Assembly (NCBI RefSeq): GCF_036492835.1
Contig: NZ_AP025318.1
Span: forward strand, 186,001-250,000
Direction: 5' to 3'
Origin: Fulvitalea axinellae
GTDB taxonomy: Bacteria > Bacteroidota > Bacteroidia > Cytophagales > Cyclobacteriaceae
DNA: 64,000 nucleotides
The notes below the pieces were generated by a model that worked only from the letters and a program-made list of their open reading frames with translations, was not told the DNA's origin and ran no database searches. Positions within the stretch are counted from its first letter, which is position 1. Every line of letters starts with the position of its first letter. Shown here one piece after another: positions 43,616 through 52,659 of the stretch. Made by a program: the position numbers and the translations under genes.

Positions 43616-45058
43616 ATGTCAAAACACTATCTTACCGGACTTTCCGCTTTGGCGCTGACAGCAGGAACGCTAAGCTCTTGCACAGAAAAAACGCAAACCG
43701 AACGACCGCCTAATATCGTATGGCTTATCGCCGAGGATTTGTCCCAGGATTTGGGGTGCTACGGCAATTCAAACGTACAAACACCTACCATCGACAGTCT
43801 GGCGCTAAACGGAAAGCGTTTTACGAATATGTACGCCACGGCCGCCGTCTGTTCGCCCAGCCGGACCGCACTGGCTACGGGTTTTTACCAAAACAGCATC
43901 GGGGCGTACCATATGCGCTATCCGGATTCGCTGAAGCCGGCATTGCCGGAAAAAGTCTTGCCTATTCACCGGTTATTGGCCGAGAATAATTACCAAACGG
44001 CCAATATCAAAAGCCGGCCCAGCACAGGCAAAACGGACTGGCTTTTCAAATTCGATCCAAAAACCTACGATTTCGAAAAATGGGACGATATTGATAAAGA
44101 AAAACCGTTTTTTGCCCGTGTGAATTTCTCTCTTACCCACAGAGGATTCAGCCGAGACAGCAAACGCCCTGTCGATCCGTCAAAAGTTAATATTCCTCCC
44201 TACTATCCTGACCATTCCGTAAGCCGGAGGGATTGGGCGAATTACCTTGAATCGGCACAAATACTTGATAATCAGGTAAGACAAGTCATCAAACAGCTTA
44301 ATGATAAGGGGCTGATGGAGAACACTTTAGTCTTTTTCTTCTCGGACCACGGCCGACCGATGACCCGCGGAAAGTGTTTCCTTTACGACTCCGGACTCAA
44401 GGTTCCTTTTATCGCTTTCGCTTCCGACTCGAAGATTAAGCAACGGTATCTAAAAGGGAAAACCGATGACCGAATGTGGAGTATGCTGGATATAAACGCC
44501 ACGACTTTGGCCCTTGCCGGAGTAAAAGGTTACGCTTCCCAAGGCAGAACATTTATTGGAGAAAACGCCGAAGGAAGGGATTTTGTCTATGCCGCCAGCG
44601 ACAGGATCGGGGAGGTTTTCTTCAAATCCAGAACAGTTAGGACAAAGAAATTGCGCTATATCCGGAATCTCAGAAACGACCTTTCCGTCAACGAAGCTTC
44701 TACCGCCTATCGTAAAGCGAATCATCCTATATATCATTTAATCAAAGCTTTGGATGAAAAAGGGACACTGACTCCGGCCCAAAAACAATTGGTTACTCCG
44801 ATACCTCCGGAAGAGCTTTACGATTTGGAATCCGATCCGTACGAAACCGTGAACTTAGCGAACGATCCGGCATGGAAAGGAAAACTCGCCGAAATGCGAA
44901 AGCTTTTGGATTCCACAACGGAAGAAATCGGGGATTTGGCCTTGGGTAAAGATCCTCAGGAAATCAAAGACGCTTTCAAACAATACGGAATCGGATCAGA
45001 AAAAAGGAACAGGGAAAGAATCAGAAAACTGGAAGCTAGCGTCAAGGCCAAGCTATAA
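43616..45058 (+). CDS. S1-family sulfatase lipoprotein (Cys-type)
   Basis: 480 residues from ATG at 43616, with lipobox SSC (Cys22). The catalytic fold starts at PNIVWLIAEDLSQDLGCYG; Glu40 and Asp41 stand at the first metal site. The sulfatase motif CSPSR begins at Cys79 and requires formylglycine maturation. The FSDHGRPMTRGK segment gives the second metal-site residues. The sequence style resembles heparan N-sulfatase-like S1 enzymes, but substrate is not proven. It is transcribed away from the FAS1/Sus locus through a shared promoter region, so joint control is likely. Confidence 0.93.
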   Translation: MSKHYLTGLSALALTAGTLSSCTEKTQTERPPNIVWLIAEDLSQDLGCYGNSNVQTPTIDSLALNGKRFTNMYATAAVCSPSRTALATGFYQNSIGAYHMRYPDSLKPALPEKVLPIHRLLAENNYQTANIKSRPSTGKTDWLFKFDPKTYDFEKWDDIDKEKPFFARVNFSLTHRGFSRDSKRPVDPSKVNIPPYYPDHSVSRRDWANYLESAQILDNQVRQVIKQLNDKGLMENTLVFFFSDHGRPMTRGKCFLYDSGLKVPFIAFASDSKIKQRYLKGKTDDRMWSMLDINATTLALAGVKGYASQGRTFIGENAEGRDFVYAASDRIGEVFFKSRTVRTKKLRYIRNLRNDLSVNEASTAYRKANHPIYHLIKALDEKGTLTPAQKQLVTPIPPEELYDLESDPYETVNLANDPAWKGKLAEMRKLLDSTTEEIGDLALGKDPQEIKDAFKQYGIGSEKRNRERIRKLEASVKAKL

Positions 45059-45060
45059 CA

Positions 45061-45092
45061 AAAAAAGCCACCACCCTTTTTCGGGTGGTGGC
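45061..45092 (-). terminator. Terminator between sulfatase and membrane regulator
   Basis: GCCACCACCC (45067-45076) pairs perfectly with GGGTGGTGGC (45083-45092). On the minus strand six U follow, so it terminates the regulator gene. The same stem may also stop the convergent sulfatase transcript. Confidence 0.85.
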
Positions 45093-45145
45093 CAAATACA
45101 CATTTCACAAAAAACGTTTTTTATATATAAAGATCTCTCTATTTC

Positions 45146-47206
45146 TCACTTATACTCAAAGTTCCTTTCGATATCCGCTACAAACGCCACCAGATCCAAA
45201 TCGCAATTGCGATGTTTGGTCCGGAAATAATTCTTCCTGTAATCATCCGCCAAAAACTGAACGCCACTCTGATCATCGCTCTGAAGGTTCGCCCTAATGC
45301 CGTATTCCAAAGCTTTCGGATCAATCGGGTCAAAAACTTTCAAAGCCTCCGCAAATAAAAAAGCCTCTTCCGGGGTCAATGGCCCTTCATAGTTCCACAG
45401 TTTCTGACAAACGCGTTCCCTGATTTCCTGACGATACGACTTCAACCACTCCCCCTCCATCTTTCCGGCAAGTGCTCCTCTACTCAAGATTGACAAAACA
45501 TCCATAACGGATTCGTCCATAACCAACGGACCACCGACGACTATCCGGGCGTAAACATCCTCAAGGTCGCAACGTACATTGGCTTTCAACCGCATTTCCC
45601 ACTTCCCTGACTCAAAGACCAAAGTTCCTATATCCAGCTTATCCAATACCTTTCTCAACTTCGAAAAAAGCGTACTCCGGCTATTGTTAGCGCTAGTCAT
45701 ATTGGTATTGGGCCAAAGGGCTTTATTGATTTCTTTTGTCGTAAAACTATCGCCCCAAACATGCTTCACCAAAAGCCAGGTCATGATTTCCCGAAGTTTC
45801 GGAGTAAACTCTCCCGAATGTTTCACTCCCAAACTGTCTTCCACTACAAAGCCGCCTATAATACGTATACTCAGCCCGTATTCAGACTGCCCCTCATCGG
45901 TCACTATTTCACCCTGATCCACATTCTTTTCGGTTCGTTGGGCTAATTTTCTCTTCACAATTATGTAAATGGCCACCAGCACAACCAAAAGCAACACAAC
46001 CGAGATTACTGTCATCATTGCGCCCAAACTAAAAATAGGCTGGGTGGAGCTTGCAAGCAGTTCCAATTCCATTGAAGAGAGAATCCGGCCCCAAACCACA
46101 AAGTCTGACAAATTGCCCAGGAAAGTTTCACCCCAAGCGTTTCGCCCCAAAGTATAGCTACAAATGGTCTCTGTACACAAGGCCAGACCCGGAATTTTCT
46201 TCAACAAATCACCGTCAAGAAATATGGCAATACTTCCGCCTCTAGGCGATGTAATCGCAAGGTCATGCGTGACACCGTCCGGAACTTTTTCTTTCAGAAT
46301 GAATTCGCCTTCCGAATTTTTTCCTGACAAAATCAAACGTTCATTATCTAACAACAAATCAAACGCCCTGCCCGACAACAGGCACTGTCTTTTCGACCCT
46401 CCTTTTTTCCTGAATGAAAAATGGAAAGTCCTGCCCTCACCTTCCTGCTCCGGACCCTTCAGAAGTACAGAAACCGATGTCTGATCATCCTCCCGGCCAT
46501 ACCCAACAGACGCCTTTACGTCCCACAGATCAACAAAACGGTCTGACTTTAAATAATGGGCCACAACTCCGGCCGAAATATCCAGCCTATACATTCTAAA
46601 TGTCGCCTCAACGTTTTCTTTTCCCTTACCAAAGGTGATTTCGGCAGGAAAAAAAAGATAACCGGGCTTATAGGGCCTAAAAGTGATTTCTTCGCCTTTG
46701 GGGTTTGGCAAAATGAACGAGCTTCCAAAATACCTGTCCGTACCCAGCTCCGAAATTCCCTCACAATCAAACCGTTTGGAAGCGTCAACCCTGCCTTTTA
46801 CTCGATCGATCGAGTTTAAACTATCGCATAACGCACGCAACAGCGTAGCCGATTCCTCCTCGCCAATTACGAAACGAGGCGGATAACCGCATTTGTTCCA
46901 CACGGCCAAAACAGAGTCCAATGTCCAGTCACCGCTCTCAAAATCAAGATAAGAAAGCTTAGACAATCTCCGTTTGTCCGAACCATACGGCGCCAAGCTG
47001 TCAAACGGCACGCCAACGGTCGCTTCAGGAGCCTCATTATCGGAAAGTATTACAGCCTCTGTTATACCATATAACGGTAACTCCACTTCTTGTCGCTCAG
47101 TTTCCTGTCCAAAAACGTTGAATGACAAAGAAAACGTGGCGCAAAAACACAACAGCGGTAACAGTCGCTTGTACAGTTTATACATCTGCATAAATTTTGC
47201 CTCCAT
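45146..47206 (-). CDS. Membrane-spanning regulator: LamG-like sensor, TM, SARP-like winged helix
   Basis: 686 residues from ATG at 47206; an in-frame TTG lies just before. A signal peptide (about 1-33) precedes an unassigned region (about 40-200), then a LamG/concanavalin-like beta-sandwich (about 205-385; IAIFLDGDLLKKIPG and YTLGRNAWGETFLGNLSDFVVWGR are typical). A single membrane segment (about 396-417) is followed by a cytoplasmic part. This shows a winged helix of the SARP/OmpR type (IRIIGGFVVEDSLG, ALWPNTNMTSANNSRSTLFSKLRKVL) and a BTAD-like C-terminus (about 547-686). It may sense a glycan in the periplasm and activate the neighbouring sulfatase and FAS1/Sus genes. No phosphorylation domain is seen. 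Confidence 0.82.
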   Translation of the reverse strand: MEAKFMQMYKLYKRLLPLLCFCATFSLSFNVFGQETERQEVELPLYGITEAVILSDNEAPEATVGVPFDSLAPYGSDKRRLSKLSYLDFESGDWTLDSVLAVWNKCGYPPRFVIGEEESATLLRALCDSLNSIDRVKGRVDASKRFDCEGISELGTDRYFGSSFILPNPKGEEITFRPYKPGYLFFPAEITFGKGKENVEATFRMYRLDISAGVVAHYLKSDRFVDLWDVKASVGYGREDDQTSVSVLLKGPEQEGEGRTFHFSFRKKGGSKRQCLLSGRAFDLLLDNERLILSGKNSEGEFILKEKVPDGVTHDLAITSPRGGSIAIFLDGDLLKKIPGLALCTETICSYTLGRNAWGETFLGNLSDFVVWGRILSSMELELLASSTQPIFSLGAMMTVISVVLLLVVLVAIYIIVKRKLAQRTEKNVDQGEIVTDEGQSEYGLSIRIIGGFVVEDSLGVKHSGEFTPKLREIMTWLLVKHVWGDSFTTKEINKALWPNTNMTSANNSRSTLFSKLRKVLDKLDIGTLVFESGKWEMRLKANVRCDLEDVYARIVVGGPLVMDESVMDVLSILSRGALAGKMEGEWLKSYRQEIRERVCQKLWNYEGPLTPEEAFLFAEALKVFDPIDPKALEYGIRANLQSDDQSGVQFLADDYRKNYFRTKHRNCDLDLVAFVADIERNFEYK

Positions 47207-47603
47207 CAAACCGGACCATGGAACACATCATACAGATCCGGAAAAACACATCACGCTGAAAAAATAATGGGCGATTAGTCACACCCTTATAAACAAAAGA
47301 CTGACGAAAAGGAATTCCCCCTCTATCGGGATATAAAAAAAATTGAAATAAGTCTCTTTTTATCGATATTCACCTTTAATCCAAAATCAAAACATCTATC
47401 CAAAGCTTAATGTCCCCGGTTTTCTGTATAACTATATGACTTTATCGTATTGATGGGTCCAGCTTAAAATCGGAAATTCCGCCGTTGAAAAGCCCGGTTT
47501 AACAACCCATACAGGCAATCGGACGTAAGACGGATAGATTGGTGCGTAGGTGCCAAACGCCTTCAACGCATCCCCGAAAGACTCTAACTCGAAACTACAT
47601 AAA
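47207..47603. other. Divergent intergenic region, 397 nt
   Basis: This spacer between the membrane regulator (minus) and cysM (plus) should hold both promoters. It contains no clear riboswitch. In-frame codons upstream of cysM to 47550 are open but lack support. Confidence 0.45.
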
Positions 47604-48515
47604 ATGAGCGATAGCAACACTCAGCCCGCCTTTCCCGATGTGATGGGCATAATAGGCAAGACGCCACTTGTGGAACTACGGCACCTTTCGCCAAAACCCG
47701 GCGTAAGGATTCTATTGAAATTGGAAGGAAACAATCCCGGAGGAAGCGTAAAAGACCGCGCGGCTTGGGGAATGATCAACGGGGCTTTGGAGCGTGGCGA
47801 ACTGGAGCCGGGCACCAAACTGATAGAAGCCACCAGTGGCAATACGGGAATCGCACTTGCGATGATCGCTCGGCTAAAGGGAATCGATATTGAACTTGTA
47901 ATGCCTGAAACCGCCACCCGAGAACGTGTCCAAACCATGCGGGCATACGGCGCCAAGGTAACGCTGACATCCAAAGAAGTGGGGATGGAAGGCGCCCGGG
48001 ACTACGCCGAAAAAAAGGTAAGCGAAGGCGGATATCTAATGCTGAACCAATTCGCCAACCCCGATAACTACCGGGCCCATTACCAAAGCACTGGACCGGA
48101 AATCTGGGAAGCGACACAAGGCGGAGTCACTCATTTTGTGTCGGCTATGGGTACTACGGGTACCATTATGGGCGTGTCTCGCTACCTTAAAGAGCGGAAC
48201 CCGAATGTTTGCATAGTCGGAGCGCAACCCGCCAAAGGGTCCAACATTCCTGGTATAAGAAGATGGCCTAAAGAATACCTTCCGAAGATATTCGACCCCG
48301 AGCGTGTGGACCGTACCATGGACGTAAGCGCAGACGAAGCGAGAGAGATGTCCAGATCGTTGGCCGAACACGAAGGAATCTTCGCCGGAATGAGCAGTGG
48401 CGGAGCCTTGGCAGTCGCCCGGCGGTTGGCCGAAGAGCTTGAAGAAGGCCTTATCGTCTGCATTGTCTGCGACCGTGGCGACAGGTATCTGTCTTCTGAT
48501 CTATTTGGAAACTAA
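47604..48515 (+). CDS. cysM: Cysteine synthase B (O-acetylserine sulfhydrylase)
   Basis: 303 residues, the same length as CysM of E. coli. It makes cysteine from O-acetylserine and sulfide or thiosulfate, in the cytoplasm, with PLP bound at Lys50 (PGGSVKDRAAW). TSGNTG (77-82) binds the substrate carboxylate. GTTGT and the late SSGGA and CDRGDRYLS segments bind the cofactor phosphate and ring. IRRWPKEYLPKIF distinguishes CysM from CysK. It is monocistronic or weakly linked to the next gene, 177 nt downstream. Confidence 0.95.
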   Translation: MSDSNTQPAFPDVMGIIGKTPLVELRHLSPKPGVRILLKLEGNNPGGSVKDRAAWGMINGALERGELEPGTKLIEATSGNTGIALAMIARLKGIDIELVMPETATRERVQTMRAYGAKVTLTSKEVGMEGARDYAEKKVSEGGYLMLNQFANPDNYRAHYQSTGPEIWEATQGGVTHFVSAMGTTGTIMGVSRYLKERNPNVCIVGAQPAKGSNIPGIRRWPKEYLPKIFDPERVDRTMDVSADEAREMSRSLAEHEGIFAGMSSGGALAVARRLAEELEEGLIVCIVCDRGDRYLSSDLFGN

Positions 48516-48692
48516 TATTATACATTATGGTGTTGGGGAGGAAAAGAGGCCCTTCCCCAGCATCTATATTTTATTTGAAAAAACATTTGCGTTTTCGTCT
48601 TTTTTCCAGATGTAATTTTCCAATTCGAATTAAATCAATTATAAAACCACCATTGTTCCCCATTTTTTTGTACGGGGCATCCCCTTTTGAGT

Positions 48693-49595
48693 ATGTTGCG
48701 ATCATTAGCAACCAAACTCGACAATTTGAATAAAACCTTTACTCTTTATATCGTTCGAACTCTACTGTTAGTTGGCTGTATTCTGTCCTCCTGTAATATG
48801 GGACGCCAGAAAGCCATGTATCGGGAAACCGGATTCCAAGTGTTTGAAGGCTACGTTTCCAAACACAATTCCATCAATTTCATTTCCCCTTACGACGGCC
48901 AAATCCTTGGAGCCGGCCTACTGCCCGGCAAACAATTCAAGGAAGGGGACTTGCTGTGTCATATCGCCGACAAGGAAGTGCTTGGGGAATTGAGACGCCT
49001 TAAGCGTGGCATGATCCAGCGCCTTCCGCAAGTAATCTCTTCGCTGATGCTGGAAGAGCCCAAAAGCGCCGAAGCCTGGAGCGACTACCTCTCGAAACTG
49101 AAGATTAACGGCGACATGCCCCAGCCTCCGGCTCCACAGAACAAAGGAGAGGAAAAGACTCTGTTCAAACACCGAATCTACAGAGACTACTACGCCATTG
49201 ACCAACTGCAACGCACGGTAAAGGACCACCCGATTTACGCGCCTTTCGACGGTATCGTAAAAAACATCGCCAGCGACAATACCGAGATATACTCAGGGCA
49301 ACACCTGATGACATTGTGGAGAAGCCATAATACGTTTGAATTGGAGACCCAGCTCTCCGTAAGCTTCGGCCAGTCCGTAAACGAGGGCGATTCCGTAAAC
49401 GTATCATTAGCCGCCAATCCCGACAAGGTTTGGTCCGGTTATGTATGCACCATCAAGGCTCCGGAAGATTTCAGAGTCGAACAGTACAAAGTTACCGTGG
49501 GCGTAAATATCTCCGACCCAAAAAGCGGTTTGCCCTCAGAGGGAGAAAAAGCCTCTGTAGTAATATTTCCGGCCGTCAGCACCAAGAGGCGCTGA
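48693..49595 (+). CDS. HlyD-like periplasmic adaptor lipoprotein
   Basis: 300 residues from ATG at 48693; a TTG six bases earlier is in frame. The signal peptide ends in a lipobox-like SSC (Cys30). A barrel-sandwich motif is split around a helical hairpin: first half INFISPYDGQILG and LLPGKQFKEGDLLCHI, then helices, then second half IYAPFDGIVKNI and GQHLMTLW. A beta-barrel domain follows (LETQLSVSFGQSVNEGDSVNV). This is the layout of membrane-fusion proteins of ABC or RND exporters, but no pump or TolC lies nearby. The next gene is an AI-2E-family permease 44 nt downstream, so they may work together. Confidence 0.82.
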   Translation: MLRSLATKLDNLNKTFTLYIVRTLLLVGCILSSCNMGRQKAMYRETGFQVFEGYVSKHNSINFISPYDGQILGAGLLPGKQFKEGDLLCHIADKEVLGELRRLKRGMIQRLPQVISSLMLEEPKSAEAWSDYLSKLKINGDMPQPPAPQNKGEEKTLFKHRIYRDYYAIDQLQRTVKDHPIYAPFDGIVKNIASDNTEIYSGQHLMTLWRSHNTFELETQLSVSFGQSVNEGDSVNVSLAANPDKVWSGYVCTIKAPEDFRVEQYKVTVGVNISDPKSGLPSEGEKASVVIFPAVSTKRR

Positions 49596-49639
49596 TCGGC
49601 CCAATCTTTGGGCAGGGCTTCCAAAAGCTCTCCCCATCG

Positions 49640-50647
49640 ATGAAACGACTGAAAAAAAACGTAGAAAGCATCCGCTTGATTCTGGTCTTCTTCATGACCT
49701 TCCTGATTTTTTATCTGCTCAAGACATTATCAAGCATCGTACTTCCTTTGATTCTGGCTTTCTTTTTTTCCCTTCTTCTTTATCCTGTAATCAGTTTCTT
49801 GCACAAAAAAGGGATTCCCTCTGCTTTGGCCCTAGTTCTTTCCGGATTATTGGTATTGCTGATAGCGGGAAGCATCATCGAAACAATCAGGATATCGATA
49901 CTGCAACTGTATGGCGAGAAAGCGGAACTTACACGTTTGGTCACGGTAAAAATGAACGAGTTGGGCCTCTCAATGAGCGATGTCCAGCAGAAGTTCACCG
50001 AATTTGCCGGCCCCATTCGTTGGTCACGCGTTTTGGCTACTGTAGGCGGAAGCCTTACCAGCTTAGCCGGATCGATGTTTATTATGCTGATCTACCTCTT
50101 TATTATCTTGGGAGGGATGGTAAAGTACAAAGAATATTTCCGGAGTCTAGAAGAAAAAGAAAACGGCGAATGGCTTCAGATTTTTGAGGAAATAAAACGT
50201 TCAATATCGATTTATATCCAAGTAAAATTCTTCACAAGCTTCGCCACCGGACTCTGTTTCGGCCTTACCGCGTATTTTTTCAATCTGGACTTTCCCTTGT
50301 TCTGGGGCTTTATGGCCTTTTGTCTCAATTTCATACCCTCGTTCGGTTCATTTGCTGTTACGATAGTCTTGATCCTGTTTGGCGGATTATATATTTCGTA
50401 CGCCAATCTGTGGGTTTTCGCCTTGTTATTGGTCTTTATACAAGTGTTCTTCGGTAATATCGTCGAACCGAAATTTCTAGATTACCGGCTATCGATCAAT
50501 ATGCTTACGATCCTTTTCGGACTAATTTTCTGGGGATATATCCTGGGACCAATCGGTTTGCTATTAGCCGTTCCTTTGCTAGTATTGGTTAAATTGATCC
50601 TCAAACGCCAAAACGGAACAAAGATATTGGCGAAACTAATGGAATGA
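49640..50647 (+). CDS. AI-2E family transporter (TqsA-like)
   Basis: 335 residues from MKRLKKN at 49640. The long open frame upstream overlaps the HlyD-like gene in another frame and is rejected. About eight membrane segments with a pair at 18-52, then a cytosolic or periplasmic helical insert (about 75-125), and a second half containing FFTSFATGLCFGLTAYF, LNFIPSFGSF and NIVEPKFLDYRLSINML. These are family features of AI-2E transporters (formerly UPF0118), which move autoinducer-2, Na+/H+ or unidentified solutes. It shares a unit with the upstream adaptor lipoprotein and ends in a strong bidirectional terminator. Confidence 0.92.
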   Translation: MKRLKKNVESIRLILVFFMTFLIFYLLKTLSSIVLPLILAFFFSLLLYPVISFLHKKGIPSALALVLSGLLVLLIAGSIIETIRISILQLYGEKAELTRLVTVKMNELGLSMSDVQQKFTEFAGPIRWSRVLATVGGSLTSLAGSMFIMLIYLFIILGGMVKYKEYFRSLEEKENGEWLQIFEEIKRSISIYIQVKFFTSFATGLCFGLTAYFFNLDFPLFWGFMAFCLNFIPSFGSFAVTIVLILFGGLYISYANLWVFALLLVFIQVFFGNIVEPKFLDYRLSINMLTILFGLIFWGYILGPIGLLLAVPLLVLVKLILKRQNGTKILAKLME

Positions 50648-50666
50648 TGGGATAACCTGCGGACAA

Positions 50667-50707
50667 AAAAATAGCCACTGACACACGGTTTGTCAGTGGC
50701 TATTTTT
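50667..50707. terminator. Bidirectional terminator
   Basis: AAAAATAGCCACTGACA (50667-50683) pairs perfectly with its complement at 50691-50707 over 17 bp with a 7-nt loop. A/T tails on both sides serve the plus-strand AI-2E gene and the convergent esterase gene. Confidence 0.93.
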
Positions 50708-50723
50708 CTAAAAGGAATATGAA

Positions 50724-52001
50724 TTACAGTCTTACCGTCACTTTCTTGTTTGACTCAACTTTCAGACTAGCCGGGAAAGCCAATTTCGAATCATGCTTGT
50801 ATGACATCGAACGCCAAAGGTTCATAGCGTCACGTTGCGCTTTTCCTTTGAAAATCTCATTTCCCTGATACTTCACGACAACATCCTTGTCCAAATCAAG
50901 CATTGCGTCATTCAGGTTGATGAAAAGCACATCGCTATAATTCTCCTCGATGTTGATTTCGTTTTTAGACTTGTCGTAGGAAGCCCTAACTACTCCGCCT
51001 TTCTTAAGATCTTTTTCAGGAACTTCGAGCCAGTACATGCTGTTCAGGCGAGTGTTGTCGCTATGCCAAACCACGTTTGCTGGTACAGGATTACGCTTAA
51101 ATTTCAACATCCATGGCAACGCCACAGCGTCCTGAAGCTCCATCCAGTGGCCTTTTCCTTTGTGAATAGTCACAGAGTGCTCATATGATCCCGGATATTT
51201 GTCGCTCAATGCCTGAAGCTTTTCGCCCCACTCTGCCGCCAACTCGTTACGACGATACGCCGCGTCAAGCTCGCCCATATGGATAGAAAAAGGAAGGTTG
51301 CGAAGATTCAAAGCGGAAACTCCACCCGGGTGTCCGGCCATCATTGAGGCGGCAGCCCAACGGTCGGCCATACGCGGAGCCATACGGAATGTTCCGTCTC
51401 CGCCAGCCGAATACCCCATCACATACACTTTGTCAGGGTTTACGCCTTCTTTGATTACTGCCATCCGAATGATATTATTGAAGAAATCTTCGATCTCATC
51501 ACGGTGCCAGAGGTCCCACGAGTTGCCCGGAGCACGTGGCGCCAAGTATACTCCTTCCAGCCCTTTCATAGTTGCGTCGTACAGGCGCTGTTGGTTACGG
51601 TACTGCTGGTCGTTTACCTTTGCCGGAGCACCACCGCCACCGTGCATCGAGATGAAAAGACTACGACCGTCAGCGGGCTTTTCGCCCCAAACCTTATAAA
51701 AGAAAGGCATAGTTTTGTCGCCAAGTTTCATTTCCCTAGCATCCCACTGACTGCCGAGAGTTTCCAAAGCCTCACGTTCTGCCTCTTTTGTGAGTATACC
51801 CTTCACTTTTGACGCTCCTTCAGCGCTTAAGGCTTCCTTTGAAAATGCAAGAGTTTCCAGCCCAGACCTTGACTTAGTATCCTTGCCCAACCAAGCCTTC
51901 AACTCCGATTGAACTTTTTCGTCGCCGGAAGTACAACCAGAGCCTCCTAATACTACAAGAGAAACGAGGAAAAATAAAAATTTTAATCTTCTGTTTATCA
52001 T
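50724..52001 (-). CDS. Alpha/beta-hydrolase lipoprotein (esterase/peptidase-like)
   Basis: 425 residues with lipobox SGC (Cys23). The serine-hydrolase core shows the oxyanion segment SMHGGGGAP (about 118-126), nucleophile Ser198 in GYSAGGDG and His285 in KGKGHWMEL. Asp245 (GELDAAYRRNE) is a candidate acid. A predicted beta-domain fills the C-terminal 110 residues (IEENYSDVLFINLNDAMLDL, VVVKYQGNEIFKG). The layout is like secreted carbohydrate esterases or PHB-depolymerase-like enzymes. The substrate cannot be told. It is a lone gene with a long AT-rich upstream region. Confidence 0.85.
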   Translation of the reverse strand: MINRRLKFLFFLVSLVVLGGSGCTSGDEKVQSELKAWLGKDTKSRSGLETLAFSKEALSAEGASKVKGILTKEAEREALETLGSQWDAREMKLGDKTMPFFYKVWGEKPADGRSLFISMHGGGGAPAKVNDQQYRNQQRLYDATMKGLEGVYLAPRAPGNSWDLWHRDEIEDFFNNIIRMAVIKEGVNPDKVYVMGYSAGGDGTFRMAPRMADRWAAASMMAGHPGGVSALNLRNLPFSIHMGELDAAYRRNELAAEWGEKLQALSDKYPGSYEHSVTIHKGKGHWMELQDAVALPWMLKFKRNPVPANVVWHSDNTRLNSMYWLEVPEKDLKKGGVVRASYDKSKNEINIEENYSDVLFINLNDAMLDLDKDVVVKYQGNEIFKGKAQRDAMNLWRSMSYKHDSKLAFPASLKVESNKKVTVRL

Positions 52002-52659
52002 GACCTTATGCCATTAAATGAAATTTTTGAAAGTCACCCATTAAGGGATAATAAAAAACAAACGGGCAGATCCCGAATATGCAAAACTAAGGTAGCGTAC
52101 CTTTCCTAGACACTGGCCTTAGTAAGATTTCAATTTAACAAAATATTAGCTCAATAGGCATTTTTCATTCAAATAACTTATATCATAACCAACACCCCAA
52201 ACAACCATAAATCACTATTTATCAGTTTTTTAATTATGAAAATAAGTTGCGCGGAATTCGCATTTAGGATCAATTCCAAGAGAAAATATTCATGCCGTAA
52301 TTTGGATAGAAAAAACAATTCAACTGTTTTTATTATTTGCAGAAACAAAACAATTCCGTCTCTAATCAGAAGAATATTCTGAGTAAACTCTATTAAACGG
52401 AGGAATAAAGTTCTTTCTTTTCCGAGTCAAAATCTTAAAAATTGGATCCTACAAAGGAGCAAAACCGAAACTTTTTAGAAATTATTATATCCGCATATGA
52501 TTAAATCGTTGTAAAACAGAGTCAAAAGGTGTTTTTTTGTTTTTACATTAGAGTGAAGCATCGGTTTTGTCTAACAGATCATAAGAACTCATATCTGAGA
52601 TCCCCAATGATTCCGACTATAGCCGTGAAGATCAAGTGTTGTTGTTTTTTAGTAATTAG
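52002..52659. other. Long AT-rich intergenic region, 658 nt
   Basis: The longest gene-free stretch in the window lies between the divergent esterase and GAF genes. No open frame, terminator or known RNA is recognised. It must hold two promoters. A pair of AAAACAATTC runs near 52311 and 52347 may be a direct repeat. Confidence 0.5.

Noticed and set aside
45061-45092. The GC-rich inverted repeat as a CRISPR-like unit.
   Set aside because: A single copy with adjacent A/T tracts between two gene ends; it is a terminator.
49430-49639. A 70-residue N-terminal extension of the AI-2E transporter.
   Set aside because: It overlaps the HlyD-like gene in another frame and lacks hydrophobic segments.
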